This document shows, piece by piece, positions 23,538 to 31,593 of a stretch of DNA of 64,000 nucleotides. The notes beneath the pieces are model-generated. The model had not been told where the DNA came from. It ran no database searches and worked only from the letters and a program-made list of their open reading frames with translations. The DNA is from Planococcus shixiaomingii (GTDB lineage Bacteria > Bacillota > Bacilli > Bacillales_A > Planococcaceae), in assembly GCF_030413615.1 (NCBI RefSeq), contig NZ_CP129236.1, positions 232,001 through 296,000 on the forward strand, read 5' to 3'. The position numbers were made by a program, and so were the translations under genes. Each line of letters opens with the position of its first letter. Within the stretch, counting starts at the first letter, position 1.

Positions 23538-24035
23538 ATGTTACCAGCAAAATTGACATTAGCTTTAAATGATCAGTTCAATAATGAATTACAAGCGGCG
23601 CATTCTTACACAGCAATGGCAGCCTATTTTTCAAAAAAAGGGTATCATGGTTTCGCCAATTTCTATTTAGTGCAATCAAGAGAAGAACATTTTCATGCTA
23701 TGAAATTTTACGATTTCCTAGTCACAATGGATGAAAAACCGGTTCTGCAAGCATTGAGAGAGCCGAAAAATCATTTCGTGGACGCGATGGACGTATTGGA
23801 AAGTTCATTGGCCCAAGAAAAAGATGTGACGAGCCATATATATGCGCTTGTCACATTAGCTGCTGATCTTCAGGAACACGCCACCGCATCCTTTTTAGAC
23901 TGGTTCATCGAAGAACAGATGGAAGAAGAAAAGCTGTTTCGCGATATCATTACGCGGATGAAGAATATTACTGAAGGCGGCGAATACTTCTTGAAAATGA
24001 ATGATGAATTTGCAACACGAAGAATGGAAGAGTAA
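23538..24035 (+). CDS. ftnA: Ferritin (non-heme iron storage)
   Basis: 165 residues from ATG 23538 (GGAGG seven bases upstream; ATG 23532 is only one base from it). Four-helix ferritin with the ferroxidase residues in ALNDQFNNELQAAHSYTAMAAYF, LVQSREEHFHAMKFYDFL (E-E-x-x-H) and LQEHATASFLDWFIEEQMEEEKLF. It oxidises Fe(II) and stores iron as ferric mineral in a 24-subunit shell. Controlled by a PerR-like box and followed by an iron-exporter pair. Confidence 0.93.
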   Translation: MLPAKLTLALNDQFNNELQAAHSYTAMAAYFSKKGYHGFANFYLVQSREEHFHAMKFYDFLVTMDEKPVLQALREPKNHFVDAMDVLESSLAQEKDVTSHIYALVTLAADLQEHATASFLDWFIEEQMEEEKLFRDIITRMKNITEGGEYFLKMNDEFATRRMEE

Positions 24036-24075
24036 CAAGAAAACGGCACACGCTCTCTTGTGTGCCGTTTTCTTG
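24036..24075 (+). terminator. Terminator between ferritin and the exporter genes
   Basis: CAAGAAAACGGCACAC pairs with GTGTGCCGTTTTCTTG. The T-run is short, so read-through into the exporter genes 20 bases later is possible. Confidence 0.75.
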
Positions 24076-24095
24076 TTATAGAAGGAAGTGACAAC

Positions 24096-24827
24096 ATGTC
24101 GATCGATTATAAACCAGCTGTCCATTTCAATCACGTCAGTTACTCGATTGGCGGCAACCGAATATTAAAAAACATCACCGGCTCATTTCCAGAAGGTAAA
24201 ATCACGACATTGGTTGGACCGTCTGGTGCCGGCAAAACTACTTTATTGAAATTGTGCAACGGGTTATTGTCGCCGAATTTAGGAGAACTTTATATTAAAG
24301 GTAAGCCCATCGAAGACTATGAACCGACTGAGTTGCGCCGCCTTGTCGGAATCGCGTTGCAAAGCGCGCCGATGATCAGCGGAACTGTGTATGAAAACCT
24401 GGCGTTGCCGAAAAAGCTTCAAGGCAAAACACTGGCTGAAGAAGAGGCGAAACAACTCCTGCATGATGTGGGATTGGATGATGGTTTGCTAAACCGGAAA
24501 GTCCACGATCTATCCGGCGGCCAGCAGCAGAAAGTTTCCATCGCGCGCACATTAGTGAACCAGCCGGGTATTTTATTGCTCGATGAAATAACCTCGTCAT
24601 TGGACCAAACCTCTTTAAAGGAAATCGAAGAGCTCATTGCTAAGATCAACCACAAATACGGAACTACAATTATATGGATTACCCATAACTTGCAACAGGC
24701 ATTGGAAATTGGGGATTTTACTTGGGTGATGATGGAAGGTGAAGTGATTGAAACCGGCAGAAGCGAACTCCTGAAGTCGCCCGCAACGGATAAAGTCAAA
24801 CGCTTTGTAAAGGGGGGAGCGGTATGA
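24096..24827 (+). CDS. fetA: FetA-type iron exporter ATPase
   Basis: 243 residues from ATG 24096 (GAAGGAAGTG upstream). ABC ATPase with Walker A VGPSGAGKTTLLKLCNG, Q-loop region GIALQSAPMISGTVYENLALP, signature DLSGGQQQKVSIART, Walker B ILLLDEITSSLD and H-loop WITHN. The short length and the adjoining UPF0014 membrane gene, with which it overlaps by four bases, identify it as FetA (YbbL-like). It would energise iron export, lowering free iron during oxidative stress. Confidence 0.88.
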   Translation: MSIDYKPAVHFNHVSYSIGGNRILKNITGSFPEGKITTLVGPSGAGKTTLLKLCNGLLSPNLGELYIKGKPIEDYEPTELRRLVGIALQSAPMISGTVYENLALPKKLQGKTLAEEEAKQLLHDVGLDDGLLNRKVHDLSGGQQQKVSIARTLVNQPGILLLDEITSSLDQTSLKEIEELIAKINHKYGTTIIWITHNLQQALEIGDFTWVMMEGEVIETGRSELLKSPATDKVKRFVKGGAV

Positions 24828-25573
24828 GTTATTGGACATTGTCAATAACGTTGATTTTTGTCGTTCTTCCGCTCTTGCTATCGAAAACGCTGAATCTTGG
24901 ATTAGAACGAGATACTGTAATTGCAACCTTGCGCTCGATCGTTCAGCTTCTTGCGGTCGGCTATATCTTGAAGTTTGTTTTTGATTCTGGGAGTTTGGTA
25001 TACATCTTTTTGATGGTTACGCTGATGATTGTTGCAGCTACCCACAATGCCCAGAAAAAAGGAGCTGCCATCAAAGGCATCATCTGGAAAGTGGCCGTAA
25101 CGTTAGTGTTTGTGGAGGTGCTGACGCAAAGTGTGCTGCTTGGTTTCGGAATTACGCCGCCCACTGCGCAGTATATTATCTCGATCAGCGGCATGGTCAT
25201 TGGAAATTCGATGGTCCTGTCGATCTTGTTTCTGAACCGCTTTACTGCGGAAGTCGAATCGCACCAGGATGAAACGGAACTTGTCTTATCGCTCGGCGGA
25301 ACACCAAAACAAGCGATTCACAGCCAATTGATGCATTCGATCAAAGCAAGTATGATTCCGACCATCGAAAGCCAAAAGACGGTCGGGCTTGTTCAATTGC
25401 CGGGAATGATGAGCGGGCAAATTATCGCAGGAGCAGATCCGATCCAAGCGGTGCAGTTCCAGTTGCTCATCATGTTCCTGCTCTTGACGACTGCGGCAGT
25501 TACCAGCGTACTGCTCGGATTTTTATCTTACCCCACTTTGTTCAACCAACGGATGCAATTGCTAAAAAGCTGA
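24824..25573 (+). CDS. fetB: FetB-type iron exporter membrane protein (UPF0014)
   Basis: 249 residues, about seven membrane helices. Diagnostic stretches are LRSIVQLLAVGYILKFVF, AATHNAQKKG, ISGMVIGNSMVLSILFLNRF, ELVLSLGGTPKQAI and VGLVQLPGMMSGQIIAGADPIQAVQFQLLIMF. All are typical of the UPF0014/YbbM family, whose E. coli member forms the FetAB iron exporter. It overlaps fetA (ATGA) and ends at its own terminator. Confidence 0.9.
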   Translation: MSYWTLSITLIFVVLPLLLSKTLNLGLERDTVIATLRSIVQLLAVGYILKFVFDSGSLVYIFLMVTLMIVAATHNAQKKGAAIKGIIWKVAVTLVFVEVLTQSVLLGFGITPPTAQYIISISGMVIGNSMVLSILFLNRFTAEVESHQDETELVLSLGGTPKQAIHSQLMHSIKASMIPTIESQKTVGLVQLPGMMSGQIIAGADPIQAVQFQLLIMFLLLTTAAVTSVLLGFLSYPTLFNQRMQLLKS

Positions 25574-25601
25574 CCCGCTATCAATGCGGATCAGCTTTTT
25601 T
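25564..25601. terminator. Bidirectional terminator after fetB
   Basis: AAAAAGCTGA-CCCGC/GCGGA-TCAGCTTTTT stem with one mismatch; it also serves the converging reductase gene. Confidence 0.82.
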
Positions 25602-26649
25602 AGTCGATTTGAAATTTGCTGGATCCTGGCAATTCTTCGATAAAATGCGAACCAAAAAGACTGGCAGGGGTAAAACTGCCGCCTTTATACTCGCTTTTTA
25701 GCAGCTTTTCTACGACAGCTAGAGAGCCGTTCACAGTCAGGTCATACACATTGGCGGTCTGAATGCGCACGGTTTTTATTTGGCCTGCTGCATTCCGTGC
25801 TTCTCCCCAGACAAAAGCGGGAGCGTTGGACCGAAGGGTCTCGTCAGGACCGGCTATGTTGCGGTCCACCCAGTCCTTTAATTTATTTTGCATAAAGGAA
25901 GTTGCAAGAACCGGACCAATTCCTGCGAGCAACCGCGCACCTAATATGCGGGACTTCGCCATTGGAATCCATGCGGAGATGTTCGGAATGCCAGTTGTGT
26001 GGAAGGCAGTGGAAACGTCGCCCCATGGAATGCCCATAGCGGAACGGAGACCTCGCCCAAAGTCGATAGTGCGGCGCTGGCTTCCGAGTGGAACTGGAGT
26101 CAACGCACCATCCCGGCGTTCAGCGCTTCCGCCTCCCAGCCCTTGAATCATAGTTTTCATGGTTCCCGGAGATATCCCGGAATCTGAATCGAATCCGAGC
26201 GAAAGATGTGTGGCGTCCGGCAGTAGCTCTTTTAGTTTTAAGGCGATGCAATCGGTCGGAATGACGTCAAACCCTACCCCTGAACAAAGCACGATGCCGC
26301 GTTCTTTTGCAATCAAGTTTTTTGATTGAGTGTGCTCAAAAACAGCAATTTCACCAGTGATATCCAGATAGTGGGAAGCCGCTGCAATGCAGGCTTCGAC
26401 CATAGGGGCACTTGTGTTGCTGAAAGGACCCGCACAGTGCAACACAAGATCAATGTCTTCAAGGAAGGCAGAAGCTCCCGCGTCAAGCGGAAACTCCCGA
26501 ACCTCTAATTTTAGTTTAATGGCAAGAGGCAAAAGGTTTTCTTCGCTGCGGCCTCCGAGAACAGGAGAAAAACCACGTTTTACCGCTTCATGTGCGATCA
26601 ATTCCCCTGTATAGCCGCTTGCTCCATAAATCATCCATTTCTTTTTCAT
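25600..26649 (-). CDS. Saccharopine-dehydrogenase-like NAD(P)-binding reductase
   Basis: 349 residues from ATG 26649 (AGAGGA eight bases upstream). The frame stays open to 26775, but that start has no ribosome site. The Rossmann start MIYGASGYTGELIAHEAVKRG (G-A-S-G-Y-T-G), VLHCAGPFSNTSAPMVEACIAAASHYLDITGE and VGFDVIPTDCIALKL match the Sacchrp_dh_NADP family of trans-acting enoyl reductase and membrane-lipid reductase relatives. The substrate is unknown and no pathway genes adjoin. Confidence 0.87.
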   Translation of the reverse strand: MKKKWMIYGASGYTGELIAHEAVKRGFSPVLGGRSEENLLPLAIKLKLEVREFPLDAGASAFLEDIDLVLHCAGPFSNTSAPMVEACIAAASHYLDITGEIAVFEHTQSKNLIAKERGIVLCSGVGFDVIPTDCIALKLKELLPDATHLSLGFDSDSGISPGTMKTMIQGLGGGSAERRDGALTPVPLGSQRRTIDFGRGLRSAMGIPWGDVSTAFHTTGIPNISAWIPMAKSRILGARLLAGIGPVLATSFMQNKLKDWVDRNIAGPDETLRSNAPAFVWGEARNAAGQIKTVRIQTANVYDLTVNGSLAVVEKLLKSEYKGGSFTPASLFGSHFIEELPGSSKFQID

Positions 26650-26897
26650 CTGCTGTTTCCTCTTTTCAGTTGCGTTTATACGCTTTCGCTGCAAAAGCTT
26701 AAAAGCGGGTGATAAATTTCGGTGAGCCGGCATTGATAAGGCCGCCAAAAAGATAAGAGCAATTTTATATTTCATTTTTATCCAAAAGAGTGTTGGAGTT
26801 ACGCGCTGCTGAAAATAGGTTTAGTGTTTTTAACTTTCCAATAATTGATTTGTCCTCATCAGTATAAATTATAAAGGGGAGAAGAGTATATAAGGAA

Positions 26898-27305
26898 CTA
26901 CAGGTATTTTTGCATACCAGCTGCATCAGCAGGGCGCGCTTCAAAGCCAAATTTTTTATAGAAGTCCATTTTTCCTTTCGCGCTTGTCAAATGAATTTGT
27001 TTCATGCCATCTTGTCGGCATTTTTCAATAAGTGCAGTCAAGATTTCGCTCCCGATGCCTTGTTGCTGGTAATCCGGATGGACAATCATATCTCCGATCA
27101 GGGTTTGATAGACTCCATCTGAAATGATGCGCCCTGTACCAATCAGCTTGAGGCCGCTATACGCACAAACTATAAAATAGCTGTTGTTTACCGCTTTAGC
27201 TAACTCGTCTGCTGTAAAACCGTATTTAACATTCCAGCCGGTTGTCTCAAATAATTCAAAAAAGGCTTCTTTGTCAGGTGAAAAATTTTCATAGCGGATG
27301 GCCAT
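26898..27305 (-). CDS. GNAT-family N-acetyltransferase
   Basis: 135 residues with GGAGG seven bases before the ATG. Motif A is IVHPDYQQQGIGSEILTALIEKC (about 75-97) and the C-terminal DFYKKFGFEARPADAAGMQKYL is typical of small single-domain GNATs. The acceptor is unknown. A single gene; the roughly 250 bases behind it hold nothing recognisable. Confidence 0.88.
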   Translation of the reverse strand: MAIRYENFSPDKEAFFELFETTGWNVKYGFTADELAKAVNNSYFIVCAYSGLKLIGTGRIISDGVYQTLIGDMIVHPDYQQQGIGSEILTALIEKCRQDGMKQIHLTSAKGKMDFYKKFGFEARPADAAGMQKYL

Positions 27306-27461
27306 GGAAAGTCCTCCAATCCAGTTCTTTTAGTCATTATCATGCCACCGCCTGCCGTTAAGCGCCAGAAATATATAAGGAGTTTTCAGAAAATGAAAAA
27401 AGGGGAAGAGAGGAATAAGGAACAAAACAGGAAATATCGTTTTATTAAAGGAGGGGGAAAA

Positions 27462-28442
27462 ATGAGCAGGGTCCAACTAATTCCTTTTCGCATTGAAGAA
27501 ATAACAACGGCAGCCCCACAGATTCCAGAAGGCGTCCGGATGATCAAAGCGCCGGAAGTGTGGGAAAAAGCAGTGAGCGGCAAAGGAAATGTCATTGCGA
27601 TTCTTGATACAGGTTGCCAATCCGATCATCCCAATTTGGAGGACCGCATTATTGCCGGACGAAACTTTACGCCGGACTATAATAAGGATGAAGCCAATTT
27701 TGAAGACAACAATGGCCATGGCACCCATGTGGCCGGAACGGCTGCCGGATCTTTAAGAGATGGCGGTATTACCGGAGTGGCGCCTGAAGCGCAGCTTCTT
27801 ATTTTAAAAGTATTGAACGCTGAAGGCAGTGGCGATTATGCAGGCATTATTTCGGCTATTCAATATGCAATTGATTGGACAGGTCCGAATGGCGAGAAAA
27901 CGACTGTCATTTCGATGTCGCTCGGAGGGCCGGACGATGTGCCCGAGCTTCATGAAGCAGTCAAGCGTGCGGTGGATGAAGGAATTCCGGTGGTTTGCGC
28001 CGCTGGCAATGAAGGTGATGCCAGTCCGGCAACCGATGAATTTGGCTATCCGGGGGCATACATGGAAGTAATTCAAGTTGGAGCGGTGGATTTTAATAGG
28101 AAGATAGCGCCTTTTAGCAACACGAACAATGAAATCGATCTTGTGGCTCCTGGCGTCAACATTCAATCCACTTACTTGGATGGCAAATATGCCCGCTTTT
28201 CCGGCACTTCAATGGCGACGCCTCATGTTTCCGGAGCCTTAGCTTTGGTAAAAAACATTGCGGAAACTGAATTCGATCGCAAACTGACAGAGGCGGAACT
28301 TTATGCACAGCTTGTTCGGCGGACGTTGCCTCTTGGTTACCCAAAAACAGCAGAAGGAAATGGATTGCTGGAGTTGGATGCTTTGGAAAAAATTGAACAA
28401 ATTTTGCTCCGTTTAGGCTCGTCGGAGGATGCAAAAACTTGA
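27462..28442 (+). CDS. ispA: Intracellular subtilisin-like serine protease
   Basis: 326 residues from ATG 27462 with AAAGGAGGGGG upstream; the extra in-frame codons to 27342 have no ribosome site. There is no signal peptide. The short N-terminal extension holds QLIPFRIEEI, the LIPY-type motif that blocks the active site of intracellular subtilisins until it is clipped. The catalytic triad is Asp in AILDTGCQSDHP, His in NGHGTHVAGTAAG and Ser in FSGTSMATPHVSGALAL. It degrades cytosolic protein in stationary phase in relatives. A strong terminator follows. Confidence 0.93.
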   Translation: MSRVQLIPFRIEEITTAAPQIPEGVRMIKAPEVWEKAVSGKGNVIAILDTGCQSDHPNLEDRIIAGRNFTPDYNKDEANFEDNNGHGTHVAGTAAGSLRDGGITGVAPEAQLLILKVLNAEGSGDYAGIISAIQYAIDWTGPNGEKTTVISMSLGGPDDVPELHEAVKRAVDEGIPVVCAAGNEGDASPATDEFGYPGAYMEVIQVGAVDFNRKIAPFSNTNNEIDLVAPGVNIQSTYLDGKYARFSGTSMATPHVSGALALVKNIAETEFDRKLTEAELYAQLVRRTLPLGYPKTAEGNGLLELDALEKIEQILLRLGSSEDAKT

Positions 28443-28458
28443 GGAAATAATTCCATCC

Positions 28459-28500
28459 GAACCCCTGACCTCCTTATCTTATGAGGTCAGGGGTTCTTTT
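28459..28500 (+). terminator. Terminator of ispA
   Basis: GAACCCCTGACCTC/GAGGTCAGGGGTTC stem with a T-run. Confidence 0.88.
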
Positions 28501-28539
28501 TATAGCCATAAGTATTTAGAAATTTTTGGTCAATTTATC

Positions 28540-28553
28540 ATACCGGCCGGTAT
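28540..28553 (+). promoter_or_regulatory. Perfect palindrome ahead of the acetate symporter promoter
   Basis: ATACCGGCCGGTAT, fully self-complementary, ends nine bases before the -35 box of the DUF485-symporter promoter. It resembles TetR-family operators (T-A-C-C-G half-sites). The half-site resembles the palindrome ahead of fabG at 43.9 kb. Confidence 0.6.
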
Positions 28554-28562
28554 TTTAATTTG

Positions 28563-28591
28563 TTGACTTGCAAAATTATCCATGCTTTAAT
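28563..28591 (+). promoter_or_regulatory. SigA promoter of the DUF485-symporter operon
   Basis: TTGACT (28563-28568) and TTTAAT (28586-28591), spacer 17. Confidence 0.7.
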
Positions 28592-28635
28592 TATTTTTAG
28601 ATTCAGAAAATTAAATCAAAAAAGGGGTGTTATTA

Positions 28636-29043
28636 TTGTCGAAAACCATTGCAGGAGGTAAAGCGCGTGCTGTCCAGGTCAAAGGAACGAAGGGAAGCAA
28701 GGCGGTAAAAGGGAATGCAGGCAAAGAAGCAGTGCCGGATTTCAATGCAATTGAAGCATCAGCCGGATTTAGAGAACTGATGAAAAAGAAAAAAGCGTTC
28801 TTAGTTCCGGTTACTGTCTTGTTTTTGGGTTTGTATCTCCTTTTTAATATCATCATTTCGTATACTAATTGGCTTGATAAGCCTTTTATCGGGGATATTT
28901 CCTGGGTATGGGTGTTTGCATTCAGTTTGTTTGCCATGACTTGGATCCTCGTAACCATTTACATGAAGAGAGCGGAAAAGTTTGATGAAATGGCTAAAGA
29001 TACCTTAAAAGAATTCAATTATGACAAGGAGGAAAACCGATGA
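28636..29043 (+). CDS. DUF485 membrane protein with a basic N-terminal extension
   Basis: 135 residues from TTG 28636, placed eight bases after AAAAGGGG; the in-frame GTG at 28627 touches that site. Residues about 40-130 are a DUF485 unit (FRELMKKKKAFLVP, two membrane helices). Such proteins accompany ActP-type symporters. The first 40 residues are unusual, rich in Lys, Gly and Ala (KTIAGGKARAVQVKGTKGSK), and absent from a typical roughly 105-residue member. It overlaps the symporter by four bases. Confidence 0.83.
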   Translation: MSKTIAGGKARAVQVKGTKGSKAVKGNAGKEAVPDFNAIEASAGFRELMKKKKAFLVPVTVLFLGLYLLFNIIISYTNWLDKPFIGDISWVWVFAFSLFAMTWILVTIYMKRAEKFDEMAKDTLKEFNYDKEENR

Positions 29044-30575
29044 ATGCTACAGTAATCATCATCTTTTTAATTATCGTGGCGATGACCCTTGTCATTACAT
29101 ACTTTGCGGCAAAGCGTACGAACACTACCAGCGATTTTTATACGGCTGGCGGCGGCTTGACAGGCTGGCAAAACGGAATGGCGATTGCGGGGGATTATTT
29201 GTCCGCAGCTTCATTTTTAGGGATTGCAGGATCTATTGCATTGTTCGGCTTTGATGGATTTTTATTTTCTATCGGTTATTTAGTAGCCTATTTGGTTGTT
29301 TTGTTCGTTGTGGCAGAGCCTCTGCGCAATCTTGGGAAATTTACCTTGGCAGATATGATCAATGCCCGTTTTGATGCCAAGAAAGTACGCGGAGCAGCGG
29401 CGTTGAGTTCTATCACAATTGTTATTTTCTATATGATCGCCCAATTGGTAGGGGCAGGCGCACTTATTCAATTATTATTCGGGATCGAATATATCTGGGC
29501 AGTTTTACTTGTCGGAGTAATGATGACAATTTATGTTCTTTTTGGGGGCATGACGGCCACAAGCTGGGTTCAAATCATCAAAGCTGTCTTGCTGATGGTC
29601 GGTACGGTCATCTTATCGTTCTTGGTGCTGCAGCGTTTCGACTTCAGTATCTTGGAAATGTTCGCCCAAGTAAAAACCGCAACACCTCATGGGGAAGCTT
29701 TCCTGAACCCAGGAGTCAGATATAAAATTCCTATGGATACCATTTCCCTGATGCTTGCTTTGGTGCTGGGTACAGCGGGCTTGCCGCATATTTTGATGCG
29801 TTTCTTTACGGTAAGAGATGCCAAGACTGCGAGAAGTTCCGTTATGTGGGCGACATGGATTGTCGGGATTTTCTATGTTATGACAATTTTCCTTGGCTTC
29901 GGAGCAGCGGCATTCGTTGGGTCTGATTTGATCATTGCAACAAATCCTGCAGGGAACATGGCGGCACCGCTTTTAGCTCAAGCGCTCGGCGGAGACATTC
30001 TCATGTCATTCATTTCAGCCGTCGCATTTGCCACCATCTTAGCGGTTGTGGCAGGGTTAGTGCTATCAGGTGCATCAGCATTTGCCCATGACATTTATGG
30101 CCAGATTATTAAAAAAGGGAAAGCCACAGAGCGCCAGCAAATGCTGGCTGCCCGTTATGCATCTGTTGGAGTGGCAGCGTTCTCCATTTTGTTGGCAATA
30201 TTTGCCCAAAGTTTGAACGTGGCGTTTTTAGTATCATTGGCGTTCTGTATTGCAGCTAGTGCAAACTTGCCGGTAATCGTCTACACGATTTTTTGGAAGA
30301 AGTTCAACACGACGGGAGCGGTTACTGCTATCTTTACCGGCTTGATCTCTGCATTGGTCCTTGTATCAATCAGCCCAAGCGTGATGAATCCGGAAGCTGG
30401 CGCAGCTATTATCACAGGGACACCAATCTTCCCATTAACGAATCCAGCAATCGTCTCGATTCCGCTTGGCTTTATCGGTGGTGTGGTCGGTACGTTGTTG
30501 TCAAAAGAAGTCGATATCAAGAAATACGCAGAAGTCAAAGTCCGTGCCAATACGGGTGGCTTTAGACAGCTGTAA
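29040..30575 (+). CDS. actP: Cation/acetate (monocarboxylate) symporter, SSS family
   Basis: 511 residues with about 13 membrane helices. The sodium/solute symporter signature appears in RTNTTSDFYTAGGGLTGWQNGMAIAGDYLSAASFLGIAG and in GTAGLPHILMRFFTVRDAKTARSS. The pairing with DUF485 is diagnostic of the ActP/MctC group, which imports acetate or other short carboxylates with a cation. Acetate is the usual substrate, but propionate or pyruvate cannot be excluded. Translationally coupled to the DUF485 gene (ATGA). Confidence 0.88.
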   Translation: MNATVIIIFLIIVAMTLVITYFAAKRTNTTSDFYTAGGGLTGWQNGMAIAGDYLSAASFLGIAGSIALFGFDGFLFSIGYLVAYLVVLFVVAEPLRNLGKFTLADMINARFDAKKVRGAAALSSITIVIFYMIAQLVGAGALIQLLFGIEYIWAVLLVGVMMTIYVLFGGMTATSWVQIIKAVLLMVGTVILSFLVLQRFDFSILEMFAQVKTATPHGEAFLNPGVRYKIPMDTISLMLALVLGTAGLPHILMRFFTVRDAKTARSSVMWATWIVGIFYVMTIFLGFGAAAFVGSDLIIATNPAGNMAAPLLAQALGGDILMSFISAVAFATILAVVAGLVLSGASAFAHDIYGQIIKKGKATERQQMLAARYASVGVAAFSILLAIFAQSLNVAFLVSLAFCIAASANLPVIVYTIFWKKFNTTGAVTAIFTGLISALVLVSISPSVMNPEAGAAIITGTPIFPLTNPAIVSIPLGFIGGVVGTLLSKEVDIKKYAEVKVRANTGGFRQL

Positions 30576-30580
30576 CCCAC

Positions 30581-30625
30581 AAAAAAACAAGCCACCTCCC
30601 TTTTAGCGAAGGGCAGGTGGCTTGT
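30581..30625 (-). terminator. Terminator of the alpha/beta hydrolase gene
   Basis: ACAAGCCACCT/AGGTGGCTTGT arms; the T-run is on the minus strand, and the hairpin includes the last codons of the hydrolase. Confidence 0.75.
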
Positions 30626-31391
30626 CCAGTTTTTGCAGAAATTTATGAATGACCCCGTTAAACTGTGGGAAATGGCGTGGGGGCACTCTATGGGAAGCCC
30701 ATTTTATAAACTCAACCGTAGTTTGGGGAGCGGCTTTTTGAAAATCTTTCCGATAATGGTGCATCGCCACTTCTAAAGAACCGTATACCAGCAAAATAGG
30801 CATTTTTAACCGATAAAGAGAATGGCTTGCGTTATAGTGAAGTCCCGCCCGGCAATACTCGTAAACACTGTCGGCATCAGCTTTTTTCCCATAATCGAAA
30901 AAATCTTTTTCGTCTTCTTTAAAGTACTTATGTGTTTTAGCTTGCAGTTTGGCGAGAACCGGAATTTTTCGCAGCTTAGCCATGGACATGGCTAAACGGA
31001 TCAAGCCAGATAAATTAGGGCTATTTACACGAGAATAGCCTCCGCTTAATAACAAAGCGATGGTGCGTTCCGGATACAACAAAGCGAATTCCTGGGCAAC
31101 GGTGCCGCCGTTGGAAAAACCGCAAATCACAGCTTTGTCTATGCCGAGTTCATCGAGCAGTTTCTTTAAATCATTGGCCAGCAGAAGGATAGATAAAGGT
31201 GTCTTTCCTTTCGAGCTCTGGCCGTGTCCGCGAAGATCATAAAAGATGGTTTGGTAATACTTAGACAGCTTTTTTTGGTGCTTGAAAACTCGTTGGCCTA
31301 TGACGGGAGGATGGATGAACACAATTGGCATTCCAGTGCCATAAGTTTCGTAATGCAGCGAAACAGACTCTTCAATAGGTACATAGGGCAT
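30603..31391 (-). CDS. Alpha/beta-fold hydrolase
   Basis: 262 residues. Motifs are the oxyanion region IVFIHPPVIG, YDLRGHGQSS, the nucleophile elbow ICGFSNGGTVAQEFAL (Ser in G-F-S-N-G), an acid strand LVYGSLEVAMHHY and a final His in WASHRVPPRHFPQF. It is a soluble esterase- or lipase-like enzyme of unknown substrate. It is divergent from the oligopeptide-binding protein gene across a 200-base region with an inverted repeat. Confidence 0.87.
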   Translation of the reverse strand: MPYVPIEESVSLHYETYGTGMPIVFIHPPVIGQRVFKHQKKLSKYYQTIFYDLRGHGQSSKGKTPLSILLLANDLKKLLDELGIDKAVICGFSNGGTVAQEFALLYPERTIALLLSGGYSRVNSPNLSGLIRLAMSMAKLRKIPVLAKLQAKTHKYFKEDEKDFFDYGKKADADSVYEYCRAGLHYNASHSLYRLKMPILLVYGSLEVAMHHYRKDFQKAAPQTTVEFIKWASHRVPPRHFPQFNGVIHKFLQKLDKPPALR

Positions 31392-31423
31392 TAACAGGCT
31401 CCGTTCTTTAGTGGAATTTCACA

Positions 31424-31455
31424 AGAAACACAATCGTTAGCACGATTGTGTTTCT
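31424..31455. repeat. 13-bp perfect inverted repeat in a divergent promoter region
   Basis: AGAAACACAATCG and its exact complement CGATTGTGTTTCT, separated by six bases, lie upstream of both divergent genes. No T-run follows on either strand, so it is not an ordinary terminator. It may be an operator or a leader hairpin. Confidence 0.7.
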
Positions 31456-31593
31456 ATACCCTTCTTGCGTGAGTTTAGGCGATAAATTGCAAATAATTAA
31501 ATTTTTTAGCAAAAAATTAACTATTGCATAGATATCCACTTGTTGTTTTTGTATAATTGGTAATATTACGAAAAAAGAAGGGGGAAAGAAAAG

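Noticed and set aside
26650..26775. 42-residue N-terminal extension of the saccharopine-dehydrogenase-like gene
   Set aside because: No ribosome site at 26775; the Rossmann motif begins right after ATG 26649, which has AGAGGA. The extension looks like a signal segment but is probably chance.
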